64,000 nucleotides of DNA from Oenanthe sinensis. Its lineage: Eukaryota; Streptophyta; Magnoliopsida; Apiales; Apiaceae. The notes under the pieces are model-generated. The model was not told the origin of the DNA and searched no databases. It was given only the letters and a program-made list of their open reading frames with translations. The position numbers and the translations under genes were made by a program. How positions within the stretch are numbered: position 1 is the stretch's first letter; each line of letters opens with the position of its first letter. Positions 45,401 to 56,786 of this stretch are shown here, piece by piece. Location: contig CM053802.1 of the NCBI GenBank assembly GCA_028671895.1, forward strand, positions 18,669,631-18,733,630, written 5' to 3'.

Positions 45401-46609
45401 TGGTCCAATGAGTTGGAGCAGGGGATGGATGACAATTCACTATGTCTGATTGTGCAGATTGGCAAACAGGAGGAGGCTCTTGCTGCTCAGAAATCATTTA
45501 CACAGAGACCACATCTTCATCTGGTGGATTCTCTAGCAAGGAGAGCAGATAGGGTCATGGAGACCTTGGTGGATAATCCTGTAATTACAACTGAGGCTGT
45601 ATATTCGAAGTCTGAAGAACCACTCTTAATCATGCCTATAAGGGCTAGACTTCCAGAGTCTACAGTCTCTGATCACTCTCAGGAGGAGTCAGGGTCTATA
45701 GTCCTGTTTGCATTTTCGGAGTCTACACCACCACCAGAGTCTACACCTCCATTCACAAAGCTAGAGCCTGTTGCTGAGGAGTGCACTTCTGCAGATGATG
45801 ATCATATTACTCCTTCTTTTATCTATTTTAATCAGGTGTTTCCTCAGTCTTGGGAGTCTGCACGACAAAGAGGCATCAATGATAAAGATTCTTTTGAGTG
45901 TATTTTGGATATTCATCTTTCTGAGAGACTTAAGGCTTTTCAGAAAAAATCTTTTCAACAGGAACATGGTTACTATCCTGGTGAAGAAGATCAAGTCTTA
46001 GATGGAGCTGTTAAAGCTGAGCTACCTGATGTTGCTGCTCAATTATCCAGTGTGGTCCAGGACATTTCTCATATTAAAAAAAAGCTCACTGGTGTTGATA
46101 ATACAACTTCTCTGCTCAATACAAGATTTGACAGAATTCACTCCCTTCAATTATCCAAAGAGGTCGCTTTTAAAGATGCTCTAGCTGCTATCACTACCAC
46201 TCAAGCCTCTCTTCAAACTACAGTTTCTGATTTGACCACTAAGGTTGATTCAGTTATTGCAGCCCAGGCAAATATCTCCACTGTTCTTGAGCAGATTCTT
46301 TTGGCTGTCACCAGTAATGATGATGTCAAAAAGGGGGAGAAGGTGAAGCAAGGTGAGTCCTCCAGGAGACATAAGGATGAGGGATGCAAGGATAAATCAA
46401 GGGGAGTTAAAAAGAGGAGAGATGGTGATGATGATGATAGTTCTCATGGTCCTAGGGGTCTTGATGATGTGCAACAAAAGCAATCAGGCGTATCAAGAAC
46501 TCAAACACATCAATCAGGGACTAGACATGTGAAATCAGAGTCTAAGTCAGACTCTGATAAGCAAAGAAAGAAGTCAGACTCTGATCAAACTCAAGAACCT
46601 TCATACTAG
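42474..46609 (+). pseudogene. Third ORF of element A, decayed
   Basis: Opens at 42474 with the conserved N-terminal domain (VMDFLEQSEL, LRKEWSFFFDQIAKCFTGK, FDAITAITYQIGHSLLFDR). A frameshift near 43735-43765, around a CA run, changes the frame. In the new frame stops occur at 43925, 44057, 44183, 44822 and 44993. The rest stays readable to a TAG at 46607-46609. It contains two copies of a motif of the form SFxYxxQxFPxSW (45364 and 45813), a Lys-rich C-terminal part and many AGACTCTG/CAGAGTCT words in different frames (QTL, DSE, SES). No membrane segment is visible. The pol of the same element carries only one stop. Confidence 0.88.
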
Positions 46610-47389
46610 AAGTGCAGTCAATCAAATCTGCAACTTAGAGCTAAAAAGAAGATAGGTCTTGGAGGATTTGAAGAATCTGACATTGACAGAACATCTACTC
46701 TAACCAGGGATCCTCAATCCTTGACAGATAGGCAGTTTGAGAAGATCACTCAGAAGCACTTAAATAAAGTAGTGTCTGCTCAAATTGTTTATAATGTTTT
46801 TCAAACAAAGATACAAGGAGGTCATGGAGGTACAGAAAAGGTGAAAAATGAGATGCTGGTTTACTTCTTAGAAGGTGGAAGTGTAAAATGGATTAGTCAG
46901 TCAAATTTTATCTTTTTCAAACAAGCTGATGAATTACAGTATATTAGATTCCTACTTCAAATTGCTTATGAAGTTAACAAGAGCAAAGAAGCTGTCACAC
47001 ACAAATGGTTCAAGGAGATTGATAGGAAGCTGATTTTGCACAGACAGGCAAATCGACAAATGGGCAAATTTTCTTTAAAATATGTTGATACTGAGGGAAA
47101 TGATCAAGTCATGCCATTGGAAGAAAAACAGATTAAATTTCAAGAAGGTGTGGGTCATTACTTTGGGTTTCAGCCTATGAGTGGGAAAGTTAGTGTTCTG
47201 ATGTTGAAGGACTTAAAAGATCAAGAAAGCAGTGCAAATGATCTTAGAGCAGCTTATTGTCAAATCAAATGCTCAAGTGAAGAAATGAAGAAATTAAAGA
47301 AATTTATTGGTGAGGCTCTGGCAATTGTTGAGGAAAATATGCTGAATTCATTTTTGAAGAATAATCCAGCCTTTGAAAAGATTAAATAA
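46610..47389 (+). pseudogene. In-frame extension of the third ORF after UAG (A)
   Basis: The frame remains open for 259 codons after the TAG and ends FEKIK with TAA. It shares with the B extension a pattern of a Trp followed by basic residues and then a DxEGN word (YVDTEGN here, FTDIEGN in B). Overall similarity is weak. An ATG is present at 46721. Confidence 0.55.
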
Positions 47390-47514
47390 AAAGTAATTCT
47401 TTTTCCTTTATAATTCTTTTATACTGTTCTAGATTAATAGTTTTATTCTTTAGTTTTGACATCATCAAACCTTGATTTATGCTTACATTTTATAAAGCAT
47501 AAATAGGGGGAGAT
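47390..47514 (+). other. Spacer and polypurine tract of element A
   Basis: Short AT-rich spacer ending in AAATAGGGGGAGAT (47501-47514), identical to the tract of B. Confidence 0.85.
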
Positions 47515-48242
47515 TGTTAGGGATATATTCATTTGATGATGTACAAAATACTAGAACAGTGTCTAGATTAGTTTATCTGTAATAAGTTTTTCTAGTCTCT
47601 GAAATGTATAATCAGAGTCTAGATAGTCAATATTCATGTTATTTGTACTTGGAAGAATTTCTGTAGAAAATAAAACCAGAGTCTGGAAGGTGATCAGAGT
47701 CTATAGACTATCAGAGTCTACATGTGATCAGAGTCTGAAGATCATCAGAGTCTAAAGATTTCAGAGTCTATACAGTTGAGGATAAATTTGGAAGAAGATC
47801 ACAGGAATGGAAAGTCTTCGAAGATCAAGATAAATATATTGCAGATATGCTATGGGAAAGAAAGAGAATTCTAGAAGGAAACTGTCAACTAATAATTAGG
47901 AATTCTATTCCTATTGTAATTTATCTTTCTGTTATTAGTTGATAGGCAGCTCTCTATATAAACTCTATGTAACCTAATTGTAAATGTGTGAAAGTCGAAG
48001 CATAATTATCTGAGTGAAATTTTATGAGAGCATAGAGATAGAGAGAGATGTTGTGATAAACACAGAGAAGCTGCTAGGGTTTGTGTACACTCTAGGAGAG
48101 TTTTGTATTCACAAATCAATAATACAAAACAGTACTTATTCATATTTTTGTATTTGAGTTTGTTCTTAATTTGATTTTAAATCGGGCAGAAAAGACATAC
48201 AAGTATTCAACCCCCTCTTCTACTTGTACGACTGGGAAAACA
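47515..48242 (+). repeat. 3' LTR of element A
   Basis: 728 bp. Compared with the 5' LTR it lacks a 17-bp unit carrying one CAGAGTCT motif (seven instead of eight) and has about a dozen substitutions, many of them clustered near 48045-48105. Confidence 0.97.
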
Positions 48243-50887
48243 TGATCCATTTCTTGAGGCGCTGTTGTTGGACGTTGTCGAAGAACACGATTTTGGTACC
48301 TTTTGCAACATATAAATAATATAAATATGTCAATAATTGTTACCTTCTAAACACATAAATAATATGATCTTCTTCTGCTAGTAATTGCCCATCATCATTC
48401 ATATATCGAGTTCCTTCTTTACCAAGATATTCAATTGGATATTGAAAAACTCCTAATTTTTTTGAATTATCATTATCAAATGCAACCTCGTGGCGTCATT
48501 TTTTGTTATGGACCAAGTCAGAGGCAAAGTAAAATGAACAAAAATTAACAATTTCATCTTCCATATATCGTTCGGCGATTGAACCCTCAACTCGTGCTTT
48601 ATTTCCAACTTTTTGTTTTAACTTTCCTAATAAGCGCTCAATAGGATACATCCAATGCCAATAAGCAGGTTCTGTGAATCTACATTCTTTTGCTAAATGT
48701 ATAACCAAGTGTTCCATCGAATCAAACCATGTTGGAGGGAAAATTGTTTCCAACAAACACAATGCTCTAATAACCGATTTTTTCATCATATCCAAATCTT
48801 TTATTACAAGAACGGATGAGCACACATCTTGAAAAAAAATTAAAATAGTAGTTATGGCATCCACATTAGGTTCTGGTAGAAGCTCACGAAGTGCAAGAGG
48901 CAATAACTTTTGGAGGAAAATATAACAATCATGCGACTTTAAACCAAAGAATTTGCGCTCGTCAACATTACAACAACAAGATATATTTGAAGAATAGTCG
49001 TCCAGAAGTTTTAGTGAGGTCATCCATTGAGCCAAAAGTTTGGTTTGTTTTCTAGTAAGAGAGAACGGTGCTTTAGGTTTTTTGCCATCTTCCGAAATTC
49101 ACAAATGAGGCAACATATTAAAGTGTTTGCAATCCAATCGGGCTTTTTTGTGATTCTTTAACTTTGCGGCATTTACAACGGTGAAAAATATATTTTTAAA
49201 CACATTTTTTTCCGTATACATGATATCAATAGAATATCGCAAAGTATGGATGACCAATAAGGTAGTTTATAAAATAATGGAACATAAGTCCAATGGTGCT
49301 CAACCCCATAGCCGGGACTCCTTAACTTGGCAGTAGTCTTTCCAGGTGGTGGAAAGATTAAACAGTCCAGTAAATTCTTCAAGTAATCCCCACACAAACG
49401 ACCACGCCACAATTTATTTTTAGTACTATCAAACACATTACTTTTTTTTACGTAATGGATCATTTGGGTCAAGAAATATTTAATTTATGCCATGCCAACA
49501 ACATTTACCAGAATGTTTTAATTGAAAACCTTGTACACTTCCATGACACACCAGACATCCCATTTTTCCTTTACTCGACCAACCACTTATCATACTCATA
49601 GCGGGAAAGTCATTAATAGTTCACATAAGTGTCGCTCTCATTGTAAAATTTTGTTTGGTAGATTGATCATATATTTCTACTCCGGTACACCATAATATCT
49701 TCAATTCATCAATGAGAGGCCTTAGATATACGTTAATATCTTTGTTAACATTATCTGGACCCGACACTATATTAGTCATAAATATATACGGCTTTTCATA
49801 CACATCGAAGGCGGGAGATTATAAATGATAATTATTATGGGCCACCTACTATATATTTTTTCCATTTTACCAAATGGGTTGAAACCATCCGTCACAAAAC
49901 CAAGCCTCACATTATGAACCTCTTCGGCAAATGATGGGAATCGGAGGTCAAAAATTTTTCATTCGTCTCTGTCAGCGGGATGACTAATTTTTCCCTCGTT
50001 GATTTCTCGATTTTTGTACCATCTCATATGTTCGGATGTATGTGCCGACATATACAAGCGTTGTAGTCAAGAAATTAAAGGAAAATGTCTTTAAAAAAAT
50101 TTGGGTATCTTTTTACCATTTTTCTTTACTACGTCTTTGTAACGATTACAACCACATATATCGCATACAATCTTATCTTTGTCATCTCCGTTGAATAACA
50201 TATAATCATTCTCACATGCATCAATTTTTTTATATTCAACCCTCAAACACTTCATAACCTTTTTCATATGATAATAAGATTCGGGTAAACTGTGTTGTTT
50301 TGGTAACACATCCATAATAAGTTTAATTAAACTATTAAAAGCTTTATCGCTAAAATGAGCATCATTTTTGAATTCTAGTAGTTTAGAGGTAAAACTTATT
50401 CTTGTATATTTTGTATTTCTGGGATAGATGGCAACTCCATTTTCAACAGTCGCCTTATACAAATTTTTAGCGCTATCATTTGGAGCTTCTTCTACATTAC
50501 TAGTACATGTGGTGTCATAAAAATCATAATTTTTACCCGCAAAATCATGTAACATCGCATTAAAATCTACCGGTTGTTTTACCCTTGAAGATTCTATATG
50601 ATGACGAGAATGTGATTATCAATTCTCTTCCCTTCGAACAACTTCACCGTGCGAAGTCCAAACCGTATAACCATCACTCATCCCAATCGAGATTAAATGA
50701 AATTTAATTTCATCAATTGGCAACCAATTCAAATTTTTACAGTTTTTGCAAGGACATTTTGTCTTATCTCCCTCCATTCCATTTTTACTTACAAAATCTA
50801 AAAAATATTTTACACCATATTTATATTCGGTAGTTAGAGAAATTTTATCACTTTGTAATCGTTTATATATCCAACTTTGATCATTGT
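48243..50887 (-). pseudogene. TNP2-type transposase gene of CACTA-2, 5' part
   Basis: On the - strand, after a probable acceptor at about 50888: a Transpos_assoc-like N-terminus (SWIYKRL, KCPCKNCKNLNWL), the TNP2 core (LPKQHSLPESYYHMKKV, CDICGCNRYK, SEHMRWYKNREINEGKISHP, NVRLGFVTDGFNPFGKM, DINVYLRPLIDELK, SGWSSKGKMGCLVCHG), then a DUF4218-like region (FPPTWFDSMEHLVIHLAKEC, YWHWMYPIERLLGKLK, GSIAERYMEDEIVNFC). CACTA transposases cut at the TIRs (family knowledge). Many stops break it. Two are TGA codons at positions where the family has Trp (after ADRDE and after RATLM). There are also frameshifts near 50091 and 49620-49800, and element A is inserted near the end. Confidence 0.88.
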
Positions 50888-51057
50888 TTGCTATCTACAT
50901 AAATATATATTATAAACAATAATTTAGCATACAAACAAAACATTAAAAGATCAAACAATAATTATAAATATACATGCATTTATATAGAATTATGAACGCA
51001 ATATACATACATATATATATATATACTATAAAAGATATATTCAAAGTGAAATCTTAC

Positions 51058-51060
<3 letters not shown>

Positions 51061-51101
<41 letters not shown>
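51061..51101. repeat. (TA)n microsatellite upstream of transposase
   Basis: About 40 bases of TA, followed at 51134-51150 by a (CTT)n run. It lies in the leader region of the - strand transposase gene. Confidence 0.9.
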
Positions 51102-51102
<1 letters not shown>

Positions 51103-51234
51103 CTTGATCTTCCTCTTCTTGATTTCCACTACTCTTCTTCTTCTTCTTCTTTGTGTTCTTCAACTTTTTAACTCAACTTTACTTTTTTTTTTAAATGAAA
51201 GCTTACACTTCTAATTAAAAAAAAAGTAACTCTT

Positions 51235-51547
51235 AAAACTGACCGCCAGGCGGTCGGTTATAGTGTCAACAGCAAAACGGCATCATTTTATCTATAACCG
51301 TACAAAAACTTTAATTTAAATTATTTTTATAATATTTTCCGTACGCACTAAAACCGACCACGCCGCAGCGGTCGGTTTTACTATTCCATGTCAGAGTCAA
51401 AACCGACCGTTTGACATCGATCGATTTAGTTTTCTGCCACGTCATCAAAACGACATTGTTTTTTTTCTTTGCAAAATACATAACCGACCTCTCATCTTTT
51501 TGTCGGTCGATTTTAGCCGGTCAGTTTTAGCTTTTTCCCTTGTAGTG
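51235..51547. repeat. Right terminal and subterminal repeats of CACTA-2
   Basis: Several gtcggtt/aaccgac motifs in both orientations end in tttttcccttgtagtg, the inverted CACTA terminus. The next bases are att, against ttt before 6547. Confidence 0.85.
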
Positions 51548-52905
51548 ATTATAAATAAGTGAAATGTTCCCTAGAGTTGCTCTAATATGTTAATAATCCT
51601 TTTTTTTGTCAATGGTCAAGATTAATAACCCTATTTTCAAGCACACATATTGTCTTTTTTCCCGAATAAGAAATAATTGATGGTAAGAGCACTTTATGCT
51701 TAAAAATATTCTGTTAGTTATAATATTTCTCATAACTTGTAAGTAGAGCAGAACCCCCGAAAAGTGTATAGATAGGGGAAGAAACTTAAAATATTTTATG
51801 AGGATTTTAAGATATACTCTTCCGTCTTTATTTAGATTTTCACTTTATTTTTAACACAGTTAAAATGATTATTATAATTTAAAAATAATATATAATTGAA
51901 AAAAAAATTATATTATTGAAAAATATATATAATCTACTTTAAAATGTATTTTTTTACTTTTTAAAATTATAAAAGAACAATTTTTAATTTACAGTCAAAT
52001 ATTAATCAATTTAACTCCTAAAAAGTCAAAATGCACATATAAATAGGGACGAAAGGAGTAATAAGAAAATACATTTAATTTATTGTTTTTCTTAAACCAC
52101 ATTAAATTTATTGTTAGATTAATTTCAGAACTTGTGAAAATTATTTTAAATTGTTAATCAAAACTTGGGAAGATCCAGGCCAATTTTTTATTTATAAAAA
52201 TATGAAAAGAAATAATTTTCAATTGTTAATCAGGTTAATATGATTATAATTTCTAAATAGTCAAAATACATAAATTTGAGTGGAATGGTGAGCTATATTA
52301 AGTAATTTTTATCCTATTTTGTGAAGTACGGGAATTTTTTGAAAAAAGTATATTTGTAAATAAGTGAAATAGAATATAGTTTTTATAATCAAATAAGTAT
52401 TTTTGGAAGAAAAGTAGCGGATAGGATCAAATGATACAAAAACAAAAATCGAAAAAATTAATGGTATATTTTTCTTTTAATTTTAAGAATTGAGGTATAT
52501 AAATGAAGATACTTTAAGGTGTGATAGGTTAATATCCCTATTTTCCAAACTCGCATGTTTTTTTCCCTATTAGGGAATACTCGGTGGTAACTAGGAGTAC
52601 TTTATGCTTAAAAATATTCTTTTATTTATAATATTTCTAATAATAGAATCATATTGAAATGTTGAATTAATACAAGGCTTTCCGTACAAGACAAGTTTGA
52701 TGTGTGTTCCTTTGGTTTTTAAATTTTCCCTCACAAAATAGCCATAGTTATTTCAATCTAGCAACTTCTAAATTAAAAGATCTACCGTGTAAAATAAAAA
52801 CACAAATCATGCACCACGGTTAAAAATAAGCTGCAACAAAAACTTCAAGTTAGGATGCCTCTTTAATGCATATCATCACCCACTCACTAGACCTACTTAT
52901 CTGGC

Positions 52906-52983
<78 letters not shown>

Positions 52984-53283
52984 TATTAGTATATAGTTAG
53001 TACAAGCCCTTGTATATATTTTGCAAAGTTGTCAAACATTGATACAGGCACAAACATATGCAATCTCGATTGAACCTGGCCTGTCACCACATAATTGTCT
53101 GCGTAACAAGTGTTCCGCCAACATCACACTTTTTGACATGGGAAGGTTAAACTGGCCTCCTCTCCACGTGCAATTCTCTCATCTCTCTACTTACACAGTT
53201 ACACACACATCTTTATGGGAGAGAAAGTTAGATAGTAGATATTGCTAAAGTCCTGCACATTTGGGATGAGTGAGCAATTAAAG
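51548..53283. other. AT-rich intergenic DNA right of the CACTA block
   Basis: Non-coding. About 51725-52515 is the right arm of the direct repeat whose left arm is 3190-3300 plus 5371-6015. In addition 51600-51735 and 52525-52655 resemble each other (shared phrase actttatgcttaaaaatattct), so the unit is partly tandem. The open frame at 53021-53248 has no recognisable product. Confidence 0.65.
52911..52981. repeat. (TA)n microsatellite, 71 bp
   Basis: Uninterrupted TA dinucleotides, the longest such run in the window. Confidence 0.97.
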
Positions 53284-54174
53284 TAGGGCTGCAAATTAAC
53301 AGAGCTGTTCGTGAACAAAACTCGAGCTCGGCTCGTTTAAGTGAGCTCAACTCTGTTCGTTTATTAAAAGAACATGATCTTGAACATAAAAATCCGCTCG
53401 GTTAGTAAACGAACCCGAGCCGAGCTTTATGCCTGTTCGGCTCGAGCTCGGCTCGTTTAGCTCGGGATCGGCTCGAGTTCGGCTCGAACTCGTCTAGCTC
53501 GGCTCGCATAAAATTTATATATATTATAAATAAAAAAATATTATGAATAATTTAAATATTTATATCATATTTAATATATTAATGTTTATATGAAATTATT
53601 CATATTATATATATATTGTTAATGTTTATTCATATTTAATATATTAATGTTTATATATACCGCCTAAAATATTTATAGTTTGATTATATATTTGTGTAAA
53701 TTGTGAATCTGTGATGTACTGATGTGTCTTAATTCTTGAACATTTTATTTTTAAAATCTCTAAATATAATAATTAACACAAATTCAAATTTTATATTATG
53801 TTTTTATTATGATGTGTATAAATATATACACACACGCATATATTATAATGTATTTACATTTGATTATTTGAATCATATTTAATATATTAATTTTTATGTG
53901 ACTATATATATATATATAACACACATAATTTTATAATCTTTTAATTTTCTTAAATTGATTACAATCTCATTTTAGAAAATGAATATCAATTTTATTTAAT
54001 TTGTCAAAATTAAAAAATTGATTAAACCATGCCATTTTTCTCACAAGTCACAACACAAATATGAAATTTAGAATTCAACATTAAGAATTTAAAAAAACAA
54101 CTTATGACCTATTCAACTTCGATCACATAGAGAAATTGACCATAATTAAATATGTTACATTTGTATTATTATAC

Positions 54175-54228
<54 letters not shown>

Positions 54229-55153
54229 GATATAGATATTAATAAATATAATACATTAAATTTGGGAATATCATTAAATTAAATATATCTCGACATCTGT
54301 ACGGTTGGATCATCGAGAAATATTTTTAAAAAAATGGAAAGAACAATTCGTGACAAAACACTAGTTACGAATTGTAGTCAATATAGTAGTGATATACTAA
54401 GATCTCCAACCAAATTAATTTTTTATTTTTTAAAAATTTGGAAATATCATTATATTATATATATCTTGACATCCGTACGGTTAGATTATCGAGAAATATT
54501 TTAAAAGAATAGAAACAACAATTCGTGACAATGCACTAGTTACGAGTACTAGTCAATATAGTAGTGATATACTAAGATCTCCAACCAAATTAATTTTTTA
54601 TTTTTTTAAAATTTGGGGATATCATTATATTATATATATCTTGACATTCATATGTTTGGATTGTCGAGAAATATTTTTAGAAAAATAGAAACAACAATTC
54701 ATGACAAAACACTAGTTACGAGTACCAGTCAAGTAGTCAATATAGTAATGATATACTAGAATCTTCAACCAAATTAATTTTTTATTTTTTTAAAATTTGG
54801 GAATATCATTATATTATGTATATCTTGACATCCGTACGGTTGGATCGTCGAGAAATATTTCTTAAAAAATAGAAACAACAATCCATAAAAGTTATTTTTA
54901 TTAATTAGACTTAATTGAGTAAAAAATATTTATTTTGTTAGCGAACAACTTGATTCGGCTCGGACTCGGTTCGAATTCAACTCGACTCGGACCCGACTCG
55001 ATTTGTTCGCGAAAAACTCGTGTTCGGTTCGTTTATTAGGAAACTCGGCTCGACTCGGTTCGTTTAAAAAAAAAGTCAAACTCGGCTCGGCTCGGGCAAA
55101 ACTCGGCTCGGCTCGGGCAAAACTCGGCTCGACTCTGTTCGTTTGCAGCCCTA
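53284..55153. mobile_element. Non-autonomous hAT-type element
   Basis: Terminal inverted repeats TAGGGCTGCAAA (left) and the same on the opposite strand (right, tttgcagccctа read as tttgcagcccta) are flanked by the 8-bp duplication aattaaag (53276-53283 and 55154-55161), the hallmark of hAT elements. Subterminal regions are dense in GCTCGGCTCG and ctcgagctcg words. The 1870-bp interior has no transposase. It contains a TA run near 54179-54221 and a tandem array at 54260-54890. Confidence 0.92.
54260..54890. repeat. Tandem array of about 180-bp units inside the hAT element
   Basis: Three and a half units start near 54260, 54436, 54611 and 54796. Each has the order gaatatcatta, cttgacatccgtacggttg, cgagaaatattt, actagttacgagta, gatatactaa and ccaaattaattttttattt. 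The spacing is about 175-185 bases. Units are similar but not identical. Confidence 0.85.
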
Positions 55154-55161
55154 AATTAAAG

Positions 55162-56786
55162 AGTGCATTGATAATATTTGTTTGAAATATAATATAAACT
55201 AGTTTTACAACAGTGTAAGCTACAGATTAATTTTAAAATCGAATTATATTTGTATATTATTTTAATTTATTACTTTCTAAATTTGATGTGTAGTTCGATA
55301 ATTTGCATCTATATGTATACACCTATATTATATGTTACTTATATATTAAATTATTCATGAATGTACTCATAATTTTTTAATTATTAATTATGAAATGATG
55401 CTCTAAATATAGATACATAGATGGCTGGCAAGATTCTACGAGACATATTCAACATATGTTTTATATTTTAGTTTTTATTACATTTCTAAACATATATCTT
55501 GTAACTTTTTCTCCTATTCTCTATATTATTATTTTATAAAATATATTACAAATATTTTTCAATCATCATTAATATATATTAATTCACAATTGCATAGAGT
55601 TATTAATTATATAATGTGCAAGGTTCAAGATATATTAATTTGCACCTCGTTTGCTCTAAACTGCGTTAAGCACTTTTTATAAAAAAATCTCAATGTATGT
55701 TGCACATGTATAAACACATCTCAAATGGATAACATTAAAATAGTGTTATTTTGACATTATTTTAACTGTTAAAATTACATAATTTACAAAATCAATTTCA
55801 AGGACAGTTACACTATATTCTAAGAAATTTTTTATTTATGAAATAAAATATTCTTCTTCTTACATAAAAATAACTTTTTTTAACAAATCATTTATTAATA
55901 TATAAACTTACAAAAACACTTTCTAATATATGATTCTATAATTATGATTTATCAAACATAATTAAAGCTAAAAATTACAATTTTTTGATAAAAATAGGAA
56001 TTATGAAGTGAGTTTCTAACTTATTACACAAAGTCACAAATAGACATTTTTCAATCAAAAACAGTTTAAGTGTTCGGCTTAAAACTTAGTCAAACAGACT
56101 CTTAATATCTGCGTGGCATAGAAGTGGGGTGAAAGAAAAGTGGGAAGTGTCCTCGACATTGGGATGCAATAATCCCTTCGGGAAAGAGGACAATATATCA
56201 CATCCTCACACTCCATGTGCAAGAAATAGCAGGAACTATTATTAGAACAAGATTACCTGATAGTTTGCAAAGTACTGTACGTATAATAGTATTGTCAGAG
56301 GGTGCAGGCAGAGTAGCTTAGTATTGTTTTAGAGTAAGAAACAGTATTTTGCTTCCTGTTTTTCTTGGAGATGATATAATATATTAAATATTATTACAAG
56401 AATATTATTAAAAGAATAAAAATAAATATAAATTCAAAATTAAAACAAATGAAAAATTTTTAAACCGCATATAAAACTAGTACTGTGTATACAAAAGAAC
56501 AAGTACACTAGTTTCGGTTCTCGTCTGAACCTGAGCCTCTCCATATACACATTTACAATTGTTCTAGTACACTGATTCAAACCACATTATATATATGCAT
56601 CCTTTGTAATCTCGTGGACACCATCAGTTCTGTACAGCCTAAAGAAGTCGTCTAAATTTTTTGACGAAAACAAGTGTCTAAACTACATTACGCCTGAAAT
56701 AAGCGACAACAAAAGTACGAAGAGTTGAGAGCCCGGACAAAGAAAATTGAGGAAAAGTGCCAACTAGCTGAACCCATAGGCCAGTG
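55162..56786. other. AT-rich intergenic DNA and SCAMP 3' flank
   Basis: No gene is seen from 55162 to about 56500. The stretch about 56500-56786 is less AT-rich and probably includes the 3' UTR of the SCAMP gene on the - strand. Confidence 0.6.

Larger units (their letters stand above)
22641..48242 (+). mobile_element. Element A: SIRE/Maximus-like Ty1/copia retrotransposon, host of B
   Basis: LTRs at 22641-23387 and 47515-48242 start TGTTAG and end AACA. The 5-bp target duplication is tgatc (22636-22640, 48243-48247). It has primer site TGGTATCAGAGC, polypurine tract AAATAGGGGGAGAT, gag, pol and a long third ORF. Without B it is about 12.6 kb. About a dozen substitutions and one 17-bp length difference separate the LTRs. 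It is inserted in the transposase gene of CACTA-2. One pol stop and a broken third ORF make it defective. Confidence 0.97.
20812..51547 (-). mobile_element. CACTA-2 (En/Spm-type), interrupted by A and B
   Basis: The right terminus reads CACTACAAGGGAAAAAGC on the - strand and aligns well with the left terminus at 6547 over some 30 bases. Subterminal gtcggtt/aaccgac arrays lie at both ends (51235-51547 and 20812-21620). The - strand carries a broken TNP2-type transposase with DUF4218- and DUF4216-like parts, split by element A. The left end directly abuts CACTA-1 without a clean CACTA terminus of its own, so the exact left boundary is uncertain. Confidence 0.65.

Noticed and set aside
50974..51171. 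65-codon open frame with Tyr/Ile repeats
   Set aside because: Produced by a (TA)n and (CTT)n microsatellite in the transposase leader.
6547..51547. A single intact 45-kb CACTA element with perfect target duplication
   Set aside because: Flanking triplets are ttt and att, and internal left-type and right-type end blocks indicate two elements. Kept only as an alternative.
53021..53248. 75-codon open frame before the hAT element
   Set aside because: No family signature, no start context and no splice evidence.
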